A stretch of DNA of 64,000 nucleotides from Flammeovirgaceae bacterium UBA5008 (lineage in GTDB: Bacteria; Bacteroidota; Bacteroidia; Cytophagales; Cyclobacteriaceae): positions 237,981 through 301,980 of the forward strand of contig DGYK01000060.1 in NCBI GenBank assembly GCA_002398365.1, given 5' to 3'. This document shows, piece after piece, positions 8,391-19,023 of this stretch. The translations under genes were made by a program, and so were the position numbers. Every line of letters starts with the position of its first letter. Position 1 is the first letter of the stretch. The notes beneath the pieces are model-generated. The model did no database searches. It was not told the DNA's origin and worked only from the letters and a program-made list of their open reading frames with translations.

Positions 8391-10670
8391 ATGTCTATAA
8401 AAATCCGCAAACAAGATGCCCTCGATTATCATACCCAAGGGCAGCCGGGCAAGATTGAAGTAGTGCCCACCAAACAACTGAGTACACAATTTGAACTGGC
8501 ATTAGCCTATTCTCCGGGAGTAGCCGAACCGTGCAAAGAAATAGCTGCTAACAAAGAAGATGTTTACAAATACACCAGCAAGGGAAACTTGGTAGCCGTC
8601 ATTTCCAATGGCACAGCCGTATTAGGGCTCGGAAACATAGGCCCTGAAGCTAGCAAGCCTGTGATGGAGGGCAAAGCTGTATTGTTTAAAAAATATGCGG
8701 GCATTGACAGCTTCGATATTGAAATTGACGAAGAAGACCCAGATGCTTTTATCAAGATTGTAAAGTCACTCGAACCAACTTTTGGTGCAGTTAATCTGGA
8801 AGACATTAAAGCCCCGGAATGTTTCAAAATTGAAACTGAGCTGCGTGAGAAAATGAACATTCCCATCATGCATGATGACCAGCACGGCACTGCGATTATT
8901 TCCAGTGCGGCACTGATTAACGCACTGCTAGTAGTAGGAAAGAAAATTGAGGAAATAACACTCGTGGTGAATGGCGCAGGCGCAGCGGCAGTGTCTTGCA
9001 CGAAATTATATCTGGCACTTGGTTTGAAAAAAGAGAACCTGATCATGTGCGACAGCAAAGGAGTCATTCATAAAGATCGTCCAGGCTTGGATGCCAGTAA
9101 GCTAGAGTTTGCCACCACACGTAAAGTCAATTCTTTGCAAGAAGCGATCAAAGGTGCCGATGTTTTTCTTGGACTTTCTGTGGCAGATATCCTTACCCCA
9201 CAAGATATTTTATCGATGGCTAAAGACCCGATTGTGTTCGCATTAGCCAACCCTAATCCGGAAATTGCCTACGATCTTGCCAAAAAAACAAGGCCTGATT
9301 TAATCATGGGTACGGGACGATCCGATCATCCTAATCAGGTAAATAACGTACTCGGGTTTCCTTACATTTTCCGCGGTGCGTTGGATGTGCGCGCGACAGA
9401 AATTAACGAAGCTATGAAGCTCGCAGCCGTGCACGCATTAGCTGACTTAGCTCGTGAGCCCGTGCCCGATATTGTTTTTCAGGCGTATGGTATTGATAAG
9501 ATTCAATTTGGCCGTGAGTACCTGATTCCTAAACCTCTTGATCCCAGATTAATTACCACCGTTTCTCCGGCTGTTGCCAAAGCTGCCATGGAATCGGGGA
9601 TAGCTAAAAATCCAATTTCGGATTGGCAAAAATACCACACGGACTTATTGAAGAGAATCGGCATCGACCAGAAGCTTACTTCGCGTGTGATTGATTTGGC
9701 GAAGAAAAAGCCGAAACGAATTTTATTTGCCGAAGCAGATCACATCAAAATTTTAAAGGCTGCACAAATTTTACAAGATGAAGAAATAGCCATCCCCGTT
9801 CTGCTTGGAAGTCGCGCAGATATTGAGCGATTGATCAAAGAACATAATCTGGATTTGAGTGGCTGTGAGATTGTTGACCCGCGCGAAGAAAAAGAATTGA
9901 CAGCCACCTATGCCAAAGCTTATTTTGAAAAGCGTTCCCGCAAAGGAGTGACAGTGAAGGAAGCCGAGCGACAAATGCGCGATCGTAATGCATTTGGTGC
10001 AATGATGGTGGAATTTGGCAAAGCAGACGCGCTCGTGTCAGGTCTCACGAAAGATTACTCAAAAACAATTTTGCCATCACTGCAAATCATTGGAATGAGT
10101 AAGGGTGTGAAGCGTGTTGCAGGCATGTACATCATCATGAATAAGAAGGGAACATTCTTTTTTGCTGATTGTACAGTAAATGTAAACCCAACAGCCGATG
10201 AGTTAGTCGGCATTATCGGATTGGCGGCACGAGGTGTGAAATTCTTTGACATTGAGCCACGCGTAGCTGTACTATCTTATTCCAACTTCGGTTCAAGCAA
10301 AGGCGAGATACCCGAGAAGGTGCAAGAGGCTGTGAAATTGGCCAAGGCAAAATATCCAGAACTGATTTTGGATGGCGATATTCAGGCCAACGTAGCTTTT
10401 GATACTGAACTACAACGCGAAAATTATCCGTTCAGTGCGCTGGCCAAGGATGGGGCGAACACACTCATCTTCCCCAACCTTGCATCCGGAAATATTGCTT
10501 ACAAATTGTTGATGGAAATTGGAGGCGCAGAAGCTATCGGCCCTATTTTACTGGGTATGAAGAAGCCGGTGCACGTATTGCAATTAGGTAGTTCTATTCG
10601 CGATATTGTCAATATGGCCGCTATTGCGGTGGTGGATGCACAGTTGCATGAAAAGAATGAACACCTTTAA
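8391..10670 (+). CDS. maeB: NADP-dependent malic enzyme (malic enzyme-phosphotransacetylase fusion)
   Basis: Decarboxylates malate to pyruvate, linking the TCA cycle to NADPH and acetyl-CoA supply. The 759 residues match the MaeB hybrid form. Residues about 1-430 are the malic enzyme domain: YSPGVAEPCKEI, the metal-binding segment MHDDQHGTA, and the nucleotide-binding VVNGAGAAAVSC. Residues about 440-759 are a phosphotransacetylase-like domain (RILFAEADHIKILKAA, NFGSSKG, LQLGSSIRDIVNMAAIA) that is usually regulatory rather than catalytic in this family. It stands upstream of ruvA and sprA on the same strand, an order I recognise from other Bacteroidota. Confidence 0.93.
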   Translation: MSIKIRKQDALDYHTQGQPGKIEVVPTKQLSTQFELALAYSPGVAEPCKEIAANKEDVYKYTSKGNLVAVISNGTAVLGLGNIGPEASKPVMEGKAVLFKKYAGIDSFDIEIDEEDPDAFIKIVKSLEPTFGAVNLEDIKAPECFKIETELREKMNIPIMHDDQHGTAIISSAALINALLVVGKKIEEITLVVNGAGAAAVSCTKLYLALGLKKENLIMCDSKGVIHKDRPGLDASKLEFATTRKVNSLQEAIKGADVFLGLSVADILTPQDILSMAKDPIVFALANPNPEIAYDLAKKTRPDLIMGTGRSDHPNQVNNVLGFPYIFRGALDVRATEINEAMKLAAVHALADLAREPVPDIVFQAYGIDKIQFGREYLIPKPLDPRLITTVSPAVAKAAMESGIAKNPISDWQKYHTDLLKRIGIDQKLTSRVIDLAKKKPKRILFAEADHIKILKAAQILQDEEIAIPVLLGSRADIERLIKEHNLDLSGCEIVDPREEKELTATYAKAYFEKRSRKGVTVKEAERQMRDRNAFGAMMVEFGKADALVSGLTKDYSKTILPSLQIIGMSKGVKRVAGMYIIMNKKGTFFFADCTVNVNPTADELVGIIGLAARGVKFFDIEPRVAVLSYSNFGSSKGEIPEKVQEAVKLAKAKYPELILDGDIQANVAFDTELQRENYPFSALAKDGANTLIFPNLASGNIAYKLLMEIGGAEAIGPILLGMKKPVHVLQLGSSIRDIVNMAAIAVVDAQLHEKNEHL

Positions 10671-10684
10671 TTTTATTGATTAAC

Positions 10685-10748
10685 TTAATTCGTTGATTCG
10701 GTAATTCGATAATTAACGAATAATCGAATCAACACATTAACGAATTAA
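10685..10748. repeat. Nested inverted repeat immediately before ruvA
   Basis: TTAATTCGTT (10685-10694) pairs perfectly with AACGAATTAA (10739-10748), and TTGATTCG (10693-10700) pairs with CGAATCAA (10725-10732). The centre is made of further ATTCG/CGAAT steps, so almost the whole maeB-ruvA gap is self-complementary. The right arm abuts the ruvA ATG. There is no T-tract, so it is not a classical terminator; it may be an mRNA hairpin around the ruvA start or a decayed dispersed repeat. Confidence 0.6.
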
Positions 10749-11339
10749 ATGATAGCCTACTTAAAAGGAAAACTGGTTTACAAGGACCCATCGCATGCGA
10801 TTATCGAGGTGAACGGGGTGGGGTATCAGGTCAATATTTCACTCAATACATTTGCTGAAATAAAAGACAAGGAAGACATTCGATTATCGACCTACTTCCA
10901 TGTGCGCGAGGATGCCCAGATTTTATTTGGGTTTGCTACTGAAGCAGAGAAGCAAATGTTTCAGTATTTGATCTCCGTCAATGGAGTTGGTCCTACCACG
11001 GCACTGGTGGTATTGTCATTTTTACCACCCGAAGAATTGAAAGCCGCGATCATTCGCGAAGATGCCCCGGCCCTTCAAGCCGTGAAAGGAATTGGCGGAA
11101 AAACCGCTCAACGATTAATCCTGGAATTGAAGGATAAACTAAAGAAAGATAGCCTCGAAGAAATGCCAGGAAATACGGGTTTGGTGCGCAATACTGTTCG
11201 CCACGAGGCGTTAAGTGCCTTGGTAACTTTGGGTATTGCTAAACCTGCTGCGGAGAAGAGTGTGGATGCCGTGCTGAAAAAGTCTGGAAATACCATTAGT
11301 TTAGAAGAGCTTGTCAAACAAGCATTAAAAAACGCCTAA
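10749..11339 (+). CDS. ruvA: Holliday junction branch migration protein RuvA
   Basis: DNA-binding subunit of the RuvAB motor that drives Holliday junction branch migration. The 196 residues match the family. Domain I (OB fold) begins MIAYLKGKLVYKDPSHAIIEVNGVGYQV; domain II carries two helix-hairpin-helix motifs (LISVNGVGPTTAL and LQAVKGIGGKTAQRLILELKDKL); domain III is the C-terminal RuvB-contacting helix bundle (about 150-196). ruvB is not in the window. The sprA gene follows with only 27 bases between stop and its ATG. Confidence 0.96.
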   Translation: MIAYLKGKLVYKDPSHAIIEVNGVGYQVNISLNTFAEIKDKEDIRLSTYFHVREDAQILFGFATEAEKQMFQYLISVNGVGPTTALVVLSFLPPEELKAAIIREDAPALQAVKGIGGKTAQRLILELKDKLKKDSLEEMPGNTGLVRNTVRHEALSALVTLGIAKPAAEKSVDAVLKKSGNTISLEELVKQALKNA

Positions 11340-11366
11340 ATACGATTGATAGTAATTACTCGGAAG

Positions 11367-14300
11367 ATGAACTTCAGTTTCGGACTGGCATTTTGCCTTT
11401 TCGCACTGACAATTTTGCCCGAAGTAAATGCACAAAGCGACACCACGAAGTCAAAATCGGACACTACTAAGGTAAAAATCATCAATCCTTACCGCCCCAG
11501 CTATCGGCCTACCGACCGCTATGGAGATCCGTTCTCAAATTATTCCAGCTATTCCCCGCTTTTCTTAAAAAACCCAAAAAGCTTCAACCTCGATGTTCAG
11601 TTTGACTCAGGCATGAACTACAACATTCGGGAGCGCATTGGTAAAGTAAACTTTCGCCCCAATTCGTCCATGTCGTTTCGCGATTTCAGCTCGCAGCAAG
11701 ATCAACTCTTTCGCAAACAATATTGGCAAACTAAAAGTCAGGCGCTGGATGGTGTAAGTGCGGTGAGCGGACGAAACCTATTACCCAAGCTGTATGTGAG
11801 TCCTATTCTCGATCGTATTTTTGGTGGAAGCTATGTAGAGTTGGTGCCTCGCGGAAATGTGATCCTCGATTTAGGCGCGTCTTTTCAAACCATCAATAAT
11901 CCTTCCATTCCCATTCGCCAGCAAAGCAATGGTGCATTTGAGTTCGATCAGCAAATCAGTTTGAATGTAACCGGTAAGGTAGGAGAGAAGCTAAAGGTAA
12001 CTACTAACTTTGATAACAACAACTCCTTCGATTTTCAAAACAACATGAAGGTGGAATACACCGGCTTCAAAGAAGACTTGTTGAAGAAACTGGAAATAGG
12101 TAATGTGGGCTTGCCTCTCAACAACAGTTTAATTCAAGGATCCCAAAATTTGTTTGGTATCAAAGCGCAGTTGCAGTTTGGTAAACTCTTTGTTACGGCT
12201 GTTGCCACTACGCAACGTGGCAAGCAATCTTCTGTGCGTGTTGCGGGCAATTCCAACGGCACATCGCAAGGCCGACCTTTTGAGATTGTGGGCTCGAATT
12301 ATGATGAGAACCGTCACTTTTCCTTAGGTCACTTCTTTCGAGATAATTATGAAAGCTGGCTAAGTAGTCTGCCGCAAGTTTTCACGGGTATCAATATTAC
12401 TCGCATCGAAGTGTACTCCATCAACCGATCCAACGACACGCAAACCAACCGCGATGTAGTAGGCTTTATGGATATGGGTGAAAGCGATCGCATCTACAGA
12501 AAGAATTTACTATCCCCAATAGGTACGAACGTGCCGACACATAATGGAGCCAATAATCTTTTTTCGTTGATTCCTACTAAACCAAATTCCGATAATATCA
12601 ATGATCAGTTGGTGGCGCAAGGACTTGCGAACGGCACCGATTTCGAAAAAATTACGAGTGCGCGAAAATTAGCTGCGACAGAGTTTTCTTTCAACAGCCA
12701 ATTGGGTTATATCACATTACAACGCAAACTGCAAAATGATGAAGCCCTTGCCGTGGCATTTGAATATACCTACAATGGTCAGGTTTATAAAGTGGGCGAA
12801 CTGACCGAAGACTACTCCAGCAAAGATCCAAAAGAGGTGGTTTTGCTAAAACTTTTGCGACCACGAAAAGTATCCGTAAAAGATAATAACAAACAAATCA
12901 TACCTACTTGGGATTTGATGATGAAGAACATTTATAGCCTCAATGTTTCTTCGCTTACGCGCGATGGCTTTCAACTTCGAATGATCTACCGCGATGACCG
13001 AACCGGTATCGACAATCCGCAATTGCAAGACGGAACCGTTTCGCGCACTCGACAATTGATTCAGGTTTTTGGTTTGGATCGATTGAATCCGTACAACGAC
13101 CCTCAGCCCGATGGAAACTTTGACTTTGTGGAGGGGATTACTGTCAATACCAGTACGGGCTTGATCATCTTTCCATTTCTTGAGCCGCTAAATAAACCAC
13201 TTCGGAATTTATTCAAATCAGAAAATAACCTTGCGGTAGAAATTTCGCTGCGCGATAAGTACCTCTATGATACGTTGTATCATACCACGAAGGCTGAGGC
13301 TGAATTGGTGGCTACTAAAAATAAATTTTGGATTGTGGGGTCGTTCCGAGCGGGAGCCGGTAAAGAAATTGTCATACAAGGATTTAATATTTCACAAGGC
13401 TCGGTAAAAGTGTATGCGGGTGGTACACCCTTGCGTGAAGGAGTAGATTATTCAGTTGACTACACGTTTGGAAAAGTAACGATTTTGAATGATGGTATAC
13501 TAAGTTCCGGTAAAGACATCGATATACAATATGAACAACAAGATCCATTTGCGTTTCAAACTCGCTCACTATTGGGTACGCGTTTCGACTACAAATTGAA
13601 TGACGACATCAATTTAGGAGCTACGTTTTTGTATTACAACGAGCGTCCTTTGATTTCCAGAAACCTGATCGGAAGTGAACCGGCTCAAAATATTCAGTAT
13701 GGTTTAGATTTCAACATGAAGAAAGATTCACGCATCTTAACAAAGATGGTAGATGCGCTTCCATTCTTGCAAACCAAGGAAACCTCTTCTGTTACCCTCA
13801 ACGCAGAGTTCGCGCAACTTTTGCCAGGCACTTCAAATGTGATAGATGGTGAGGGCACTTCGTTCATTGATGATTTTGAAAATACCATTACACCTTACAG
13901 CCTGATGGCTCCACAGGGATGGAAGCTGGCGGCTGTTCCAACGAATGATGTGAAATTTGATGAAGCTCTTGGGCAGACAGATAATATCGCTGCGGGGCAT
14001 AATCGTGCCAAACTCGCTTGGTACCAAGTGGATAATTTGTTTTATCGCGAAGGGGGTAGCTTTAAGCCAGGTAATATCACACAGCAGGATTTGAAGAATC
14101 ACTATACGCGTCCAGTGTTGCCACAGGAAATTTTTCCAGGTCGTGATGCCTTTGTAGGAAATTTTTACGAACCCATTTTTGACATTGCTTACTTTCCCAA
14201 CGAACGGGGACCTTACAACTATAACCCTGGTTTTGCAGGTTTGGACTTCAGAAGGAAATGGGGAGGTATCACCACAGCTGTGCGAAATGAAGTTGACTTT

Positions 14301-17300
14301 GATAAAGCGAACATAGAGTACGTGGAGTTTTGGATGATGGATCCGTTCATCAATAATGCAAACGGAGTTGTTTTAGACGGAGATAAAAATAAACCCAATG
14401 TTACCGGTGGTAAAATGATTTTACACTTGGGTACTATTTCAGAAGATGTTACCCGCGATGGTAAACATGGCTTTGAAAATGGATTGCCGCGCGATGGAAG
14501 CTCAACGGGAATAACTACGACATCTTGGGGTAAAGTCACAACCTTACAGTATCTCAATAATGCATTTGATAGCAGTCCTACCTCTCGAGCTAATCAGGAT
14601 GTAGGTATGGATGGATTAAACGATGCTGAAGAGATAACCAAGTTTGGTTCGTTAGTCACTGGCGATGACCCATCAGCCGATAATTTCAAATATTTTCTTG
14701 GGCAAGAATTCGATGACAAGGACGCCAAAATATTGGAGCGTTATAAAAACATCAACGGTCAGGATGGCAATTCGCCCATCGTTACCGGCTCGCAGTCATT
14801 TGCGCAATCGGGTAGCCCACTGCCGGATAACGAAGATTTAAATCAGGATAATACGCTGTCAGAAAAAGACGAAGAGTATTATTCGTACAATATTGAATTA
14901 CAACCCGGTCAATTGGAGGTTGGAAAGAAATTTATTGTCGACAAAATTACTCCTTCGGTAGAGGGATTCGCAAACGGTGAGGTGACGTGGTATTTATTTC
15001 GAGTGCCGGTTCGAAATTTTGACAGCAAGACGGGCGAGATCAATGGATTCAAATCAATCCGATATGCACGCTTAATTCTGACAGAATTTCAAGACCCGGT
15101 GGTATTACGCATGGCCAACTTCCGAATGATTGGCAATCGCTGGAGACGCTATACAGAAACATTGGCTGAAGCAGGATTATCCACAGCCAACGATCCGAAT
15201 CTTGATAACTTTATTGTATCGGCAGTTAACATTGAGGATAACGCCCAACCCGATTCTAAAAAGCCTGGGTATGTGGAGCCGCTCAACCGCGATCGAGATA
15301 TCACGTCTGTGCAACAACGAAGACTCAATGAGCAATCCGTTCAAATGTGTGTTACGGATTTAGCCGATGGCGATGCACGGGCGATCTACAAAAATGTGTC
15401 CCTTGATTTTTTTAATTACGGTCGATTGAAATTATTCTTAAGTGCACATGATCAAACGCTAACCGCACAAGACAATCAACTGAGAGCCTTTGTCCGACTC
15501 GGTTCTGACTTTGATCAGAATTATTACGAGATCGAATTGCCGCTGAAGATTACACCACCGGGTGTGCGAGATGTGGCAACGGTGTGGCCCGATCAAAACC
15601 AAATTGACTTAGATCTCAATGAATTGTATGCACTCAAAGTACAACGCGATCGGGAGAATTATTCGCTCAGCACGATTTACCCGCTCGGGGCCGGGCGACA
15701 AGCCGGTAAACACTCTCTTCGAATTTTAGGTAGACCGGATTTAGCACAGGTAAAAGTGATGATGATCGGTGTGCGCAATCCACGCACAGGCGATGCAAAA
15801 CCGCTGAGCATTTGTTTATGGGCAAACGAATTGCGATTGACAGACTTTGATCAGACGGCAGGTATTGCAGCAAACTTAGTGGTGAATACTAAATTGGCGG
15901 ATCTGGGAAATCTTTCTGGTTCATACCGCCATATAGGTTTTGGATTTGGAGGAGTACAATCAAAAATAGCAGAACGTGCTCGCGGTGAGACCAACGCATT
16001 TGACATATCTGGCACTATCAATGTAGATAAACTGCTACCGCCAAATCTTGGCTTGAAGATACCGATGTTCTTCAGCTACGAGAGCAATGTCATTAGCCCG
16101 AATTTCGATCCCGCCAATCCGGACGTGCGGCTGGCGGCCGCGCTCAAGTCGTTTAATACGGAAGGTGAGAAAAGTGCCTACTTACAATTGATTCAAGATA
16201 GAACCACCAGGCGAAGTATCAACTTTACCAATGTGCGGAAAGTAAAGGTGAAAAAGGATGCGAAGTCACATATCTATGATATAGAAAACTTTTCATTCAC
16301 TTACGCATACAGTGATCAGACACACACGAATTTTAGTTTGATTACCGATTTGAAGCGAAACATTAAAGGTGTAGTCGCTTGGCAGTATGCCTCTAAGTTC
16401 AAAGGCTTTGAACCCTTTAAAGATATCAAGTTGTTTGCCCCGAAGAGTTTGCAATTCATAAAAGACTTTAACTTCAATCCGGTGCCGGCCTCGATATCGG
16501 TGCGGGCAGAATTGGATCGTTCCTACAACGAATTGACCTATCGTAGCTCTATAAAAGATGCCGATGCACAAGCGAATAAACCAAATTATTCGAAGTACTT
16601 TGTCTTTAATCGCTACTACAATGTGCGATGGAATTTAACGAAATCATTGAGCCTCGATTACAATGCCACTGTCAATGCAATTATAGATGAGCCTAATGGC
16701 GATTTAAGTCATCCGGATTCATTAAAGATTGTGCTCAATAATTTGAAGAACTTCGGGCGGGTTAAGTATCTCGATCAAAATATTACATCAAACTACACTT
16801 TACCTTTTGAGAAGTTCCCTATCACCAATTGGATTTCGGGCGATTACCGATACAGTGCAGGTTATAACTGGAAAGCAGGCCCGCTTGAAAAAAATCCAGC
16901 TTTGCAAATCGGTAACACCATTCAAAACTCACGAACTCAAGCTTTGACTGGTCGCGTAGACATGGTGAAACTGTATAACAAGATAGGATTTTTGAAAGAT
17001 GTTAATACACCACCTCGACCACCTGCGCCTACCAATTCCAAAAAGCCAGCCGTGCCGGATACCGTTCGCAGACCGCCTGACCTTAAGGCAGTAAAATTGT
17101 TATTGCGTTTGGTGATGTCGCTGCGAAATATAAACGCGAGTTACACCATCAATGAAGGATCTATCTTACCCGGTTTTAACAAAAGTCCTAAGTTGTTTGG
17201 GTTCGATCAGGATTGGCAATCGCCTGGTATAGGCTTTTTGTTGGGCGGTCAAGATCCAAACATAGCGAGCAATGCCGGAAAAAATGGATGGCTCACGAAA

Positions 17301-18482
17301 AATACCAAATTGACTGCGCCATTTACACAAAACCAAAGTACCGAACTCACTTTGCGTGCAAGCCTCGAACCATCAACTGATATAAAAATTCAGTTAGATG
17401 CACGTAAGAGTACCAATGCTGCTTATCAGGAAATATTCAGGTATGACGAAACTGCTTCCGATTACCTTGGCCTGAGTCCAAGCCGCAATGGATCGTACCG
17501 GATTTCATTCATGAGTGTCAATACATCCTTTGAAAACAACTCAAGTATTAATTCAGACGTGTTCAAACAATTTGAAAAGAATCTTGAAATCATCAAGAAT
17601 CGTTTTCAAACAATCAATGGAGGAAGGGAATATGATATCAAATCCCAGGATGTGTTGATTCCTGCTTTCATTGCCGCTTACTCAGGCTCCTCTGCAGAAA
17701 CAGTAGGGTTGTCTCCCTTCCCTAAAATACCTATTCCCAACTGGCGATTGGATTATAGTGGATTGAGTAAATTATCTTTTATGAAAGATATCTTTCAGTC
17801 GGTGACAATTAATCATGCTTATACATCCAACTATTCGGTAGTAAATTACAGCAACTCGCTGGAGTACACGAAACCCGAATACGCGCAATTCCGAAGCCAA
17901 CTGCAAATCGACAAGCCTATAGAAGGTTATAATTCCGAATACTTTGCGTTGGCAAAAAGTGCCACCACCGATCAGCTCATTCCGCTTTATATCATCAATC
18001 AGGTGATGATTAGTGAGGCGTTTCAACCGCTCATTGGTATCAATGCCCGCACCAAGAGTAAACTTAGTTTGAAGTTTGAGTATAAAACGAAGCGAGATGT
18101 TTCACTCAACGTGAGCAACGCACAGATCACAGAATTGTCAGGCAAAGATTGGTCGTTTGAAGTGGGCTTCACCAAGAATAACATGAAGTTGCCATTCAAA
18201 GATCAGGGCCGCACGATTACATTAAAAAATGACATCACTTTTTTGATGAACATCAGTTTGAGCAATACCCAGACCATTCAGCGAAAAATTGCTGAAGAAA
18301 GTGTGATTACAAACGGAAACATCAATTTTCAATTCCGTCCTAATATTCGCTATGTCGTTAACCAAAAGCTGCAAATCACCGCTTATGCGGAACACAGTAC
18401 CAACGAGCCACTCGTAACCAATTCATATCCACGGTCCAATACCCGCGTAGGTTTTAAGATCATGTTCAATCTGGCACCTTAA
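11367..18482 (+). CDS. sprA: T9SS outer-membrane translocon SprA (SOV)
   Basis: Giant outer-membrane beta-barrel that forms the export channel of the type IX secretion system and is needed for gliding motility where that exists. The protein is about 2371 residues, the expected size. ATG 11367 is preferred over TTG 11346 because it starts a clean signal peptide (MNFSFGLAFCLFALTILPEVNAQ). SprA hallmarks include the N-terminal repeats with ELVPRGNVILDLGASFQTINNP and VTGKVGEKLKVTTNFDN, long alternating beta segments, and a final strand ending VGFKIMFNLAP. The neighbours maeB-ruvA upstream and gcvH downstream form a gene order seen in other Bacteroidota. A natural cargo candidate (PKD protein) is encoded at 46895-50458. 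Confidence 0.95.
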   Translation: MNFSFGLAFCLFALTILPEVNAQSDTTKSKSDTTKVKIINPYRPSYRPTDRYGDPFSNYSSYSPLFLKNPKSFNLDVQFDSGMNYNIRERIGKVNFRPNSSMSFRDFSSQQDQLFRKQYWQTKSQALDGVSAVSGRNLLPKLYVSPILDRIFGGSYVELVPRGNVILDLGASFQTINNPSIPIRQQSNGAFEFDQQISLNVTGKVGEKLKVTTNFDNNNSFDFQNNMKVEYTGFKEDLLKKLEIGNVGLPLNNSLIQGSQNLFGIKAQLQFGKLFVTAVATTQRGKQSSVRVAGNSNGTSQGRPFEIVGSNYDENRHFSLGHFFRDNYESWLSSLPQVFTGINITRIEVYSINRSNDTQTNRDVVGFMDMGESDRIYRKNLLSPIGTNVPTHNGANNLFSLIPTKPNSDNINDQLVAQGLANGTDFEKITSARKLAATEFSFNSQLGYITLQRKLQNDEALAVAFEYTYNGQVYKVGELTEDYSSKDPKEVVLLKLLRPRKVSVKDNNKQIIPTWDLMMKNIYSLNVSSLTRDGFQLRMIYRDDRTGIDNPQLQDGTVSRTRQLIQVFGLDRLNPYNDPQPDGNFDFVEGITVNTSTGLIIFPFLEPLNKPLRNLFKSENNLAVEISLRDKYLYDTLYHTTKAEAELVATKNKFWIVGSFRAGAGKEIVIQGFNISQGSVKVYAGGTPLREGVDYSVDYTFGKVTILNDGILSSGKDIDIQYEQQDPFAFQTRSLLGTRFDYKLNDDINLGATFLYYNERPLISRNLIGSEPAQNIQYGLDFNMKKDSRILTKMVDALPFLQTKETSSVTLNAEFAQLLPGTSNVIDGEGTSFIDDFENTITPYSLMAPQGWKLAAVPTNDVKFDEALGQTDNIAAGHNRAKLAWYQVDNLFYREGGSFKPGNITQQDLKNHYTRPVLPQEIFPGRDAFVGNFYEPIFDIAYFPNERGPYNYNPGFAGLDFRRKWGGITTAVRNEVDFDKANIEYVEFWMMDPFINNANGVVLDGDKNKPNVTGGKMILHLGTISEDVTRDGKHGFENGLPRDGSSTGITTTSWGKVTTLQYLNNAFDSSPTSRANQDVGMDGLNDAEEITKFGSLVTGDDPSADNFKYFLGQEFDDKDAKILERYKNINGQDGNSPIVTGSQSFAQSGSPLPDNEDLNQDNTLSEKDEEYYSYNIELQPGQLEVGKKFIVDKITPSVEGFANGEVTWYLFRVPVRNFDSKTGEINGFKSIRYARLILTEFQDPVVLRMANFRMIGNRWRRYTETLAEAGLSTANDPNLDNFIVSAVNIEDNAQPDSKKPGYVEPLNRDRDITSVQQRRLNEQSVQMCVTDLADGDARAIYKNVSLDFFNYGRLKLFLSAHDQTLTAQDNQLRAFVRLGSDFDQNYYEIELPLKITPPGVRDVATVWPDQNQIDLDLNELYALKVQRDRENYSLSTIYPLGAGRQAGKHSLRILGRPDLAQVKVMMIGVRNPRTGDAKPLSICLWANELRLTDFDQTAGIAANLVVNTKLADLGNLSGSYRHIGFGFGGVQSKIAERARGETNAFDISGTINVDKLLPPNLGLKIPMFFSYESNVISPNFDPANPDVRLAAALKSFNTEGEKSAYLQLIQDRTTRRSINFTNVRKVKVKKDAKSHIYDIENFSFTYAYSDQTHTNFSLITDLKRNIKGVVAWQYASKFKGFEPFKDIKLFAPKSLQFIKDFNFNPVPASISVRAELDRSYNELTYRSSIKDADAQANKPNYSKYFVFNRYYNVRWNLTKSLSLDYNATVNAIIDEPNGDLSHPDSLKIVLNNLKNFGRVKYLDQNITSNYTLPFEKFPITNWISGDYRYSAGYNWKAGPLEKNPALQIGNTIQNSRTQALTGRVDMVKLYNKIGFLKDVNTPPRPPAPTNSKKPAVPDTVRRPPDLKAVKLLLRLVMSLRNINASYTINEGSILPGFNKSPKLFGFDQDWQSPGIGFLLGGQDPNIASNAGKNGWLTKNTKLTAPFTQNQSTELTLRASLEPSTDIKIQLDARKSTNAAYQEIFRYDETASDYLGLSPSRNGSYRISFMSVNTSFENNSSINSDVFKQFEKNLEIIKNRFQTINGGREYDIKSQDVLIPAFIAAYSGSSAETVGLSPFPKIPIPNWRLDYSGLSKLSFMKDIFQSVTINHAYTSNYSVVNYSNSLEYTKPEYAQFRSQLQIDKPIEGYNSEYFALAKSATTDQLIPLYIINQVMISEAFQPLIGINARTKSKLSLKFEYKTKRDVSLNVSNAQITELSGKDWSFEVGFTKNNMKLPFKDQGRTITLKNDITFLMNISLSNTQTIQRKIAEESVITNGNINFQFRPNIRYVVNQKLQITAYAEHSTNEPLVTNSYPRSNTRVGFKIMFNLAP

Positions 18483-18543
18483 GCCACCTTGATTTTCGAT
18501 CTACAAAATTAAATTCTCAGGTTCGTAGCTCGTGCTTTTTGGT

Positions 18544-18551
18544 TATTTTTG
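18544..18551 (+). promoter_or_regulatory. Candidate -7 box of gcvH
   Basis: TATTTTTG is a full match to TAnnTTTG and ends 22 bases before the gcvH ATG at 18574. It also indicates that the longer open frame starting at 18532 is not the real start. No convincing -33 TTTG was found at the expected distance. Confidence 0.5.
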
Positions 18552-18573
18552 TGGCCTAAACAAAAAGACCACT

Positions 18574-18954
18574 ATGAACATACCGGCCAACCTCAAATAC
18601 ACAAAAGATCACGAATGGATTGAATTAAATGGCAACACAGCCACTGTGGGCATCACCGATTTTGCTCAAAGCGAATTAGGCGACATTGTGTATGTGGATA
18701 TTTCATCAGTCGGCAAATCGATTGCACAACACGAGGTTTTCGGTACCGTGGAAGCCGTAAAAACAGTTTCTGATCTTTTCATGCCGGTATCAGGAAAAGT
18801 GCTCGAGTTCAACTCAGGTTTAGAAGCTGCGCCTGAAACGGTAAATTCTGATCCTTACGGAAAAGGCTGGATGGTAAAAGTAGAATTAAGCAATGCTGCA
18901 GAAGTAGATGGCTTGCTTTCAGCCGATCAATACAAGGAACTAATTGGCAAGTAA
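18574..18954 (+). CDS. gcvH: Glycine cleavage system H protein
   Basis: Lipoylated carrier protein that shuttles the aminomethyl group between the P, T and L proteins of the glycine cleavage complex. 126 residues, full length. The start at ATG 18574 (MNIPANLKYTKDHEW) matches the family N-terminus; the open frame from 18532 would add 14 unrelated residues that overlap the -7 box. The lipoyl attachment Lys is K63 in GTVEAVKTVSD, and the C-terminal GWMVKVEL segment is typical. The lipoate-inserting enzyme gene lipA follows directly, a sensible functional pairing. Confidence 0.96.
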   Translation: MNIPANLKYTKDHEWIELNGNTATVGITDFAQSELGDIVYVDISSVGKSIAQHEVFGTVEAVKTVSDLFMPVSGKVLEFNSGLEAAPETVNSDPYGKGWMVKVELSNAAEVDGLLSADQYKELIGK

Positions 18955-18975
18955 ATCGATTTCATAGGAGATCCC

Positions 18976-18993
18976 CACAAACATTGGTTTGTG
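18976..18993 (+). other. Perfect small hairpin between gcvH and lipA
   Basis: CACAAAC (18976-18982) and GTTTGTG (18987-18993) pair perfectly around the loop ATTG. A loosely T-rich stretch follows, but not a true T-run. It could be a weak terminator or attenuator in the gcvH-lipA transcript, or simply an mRNA structure. Confidence 0.35.
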
Positions 18994-19023
18994 TTGTATT
19001 TCGTTTAACAAGTCTCTTTTAGT

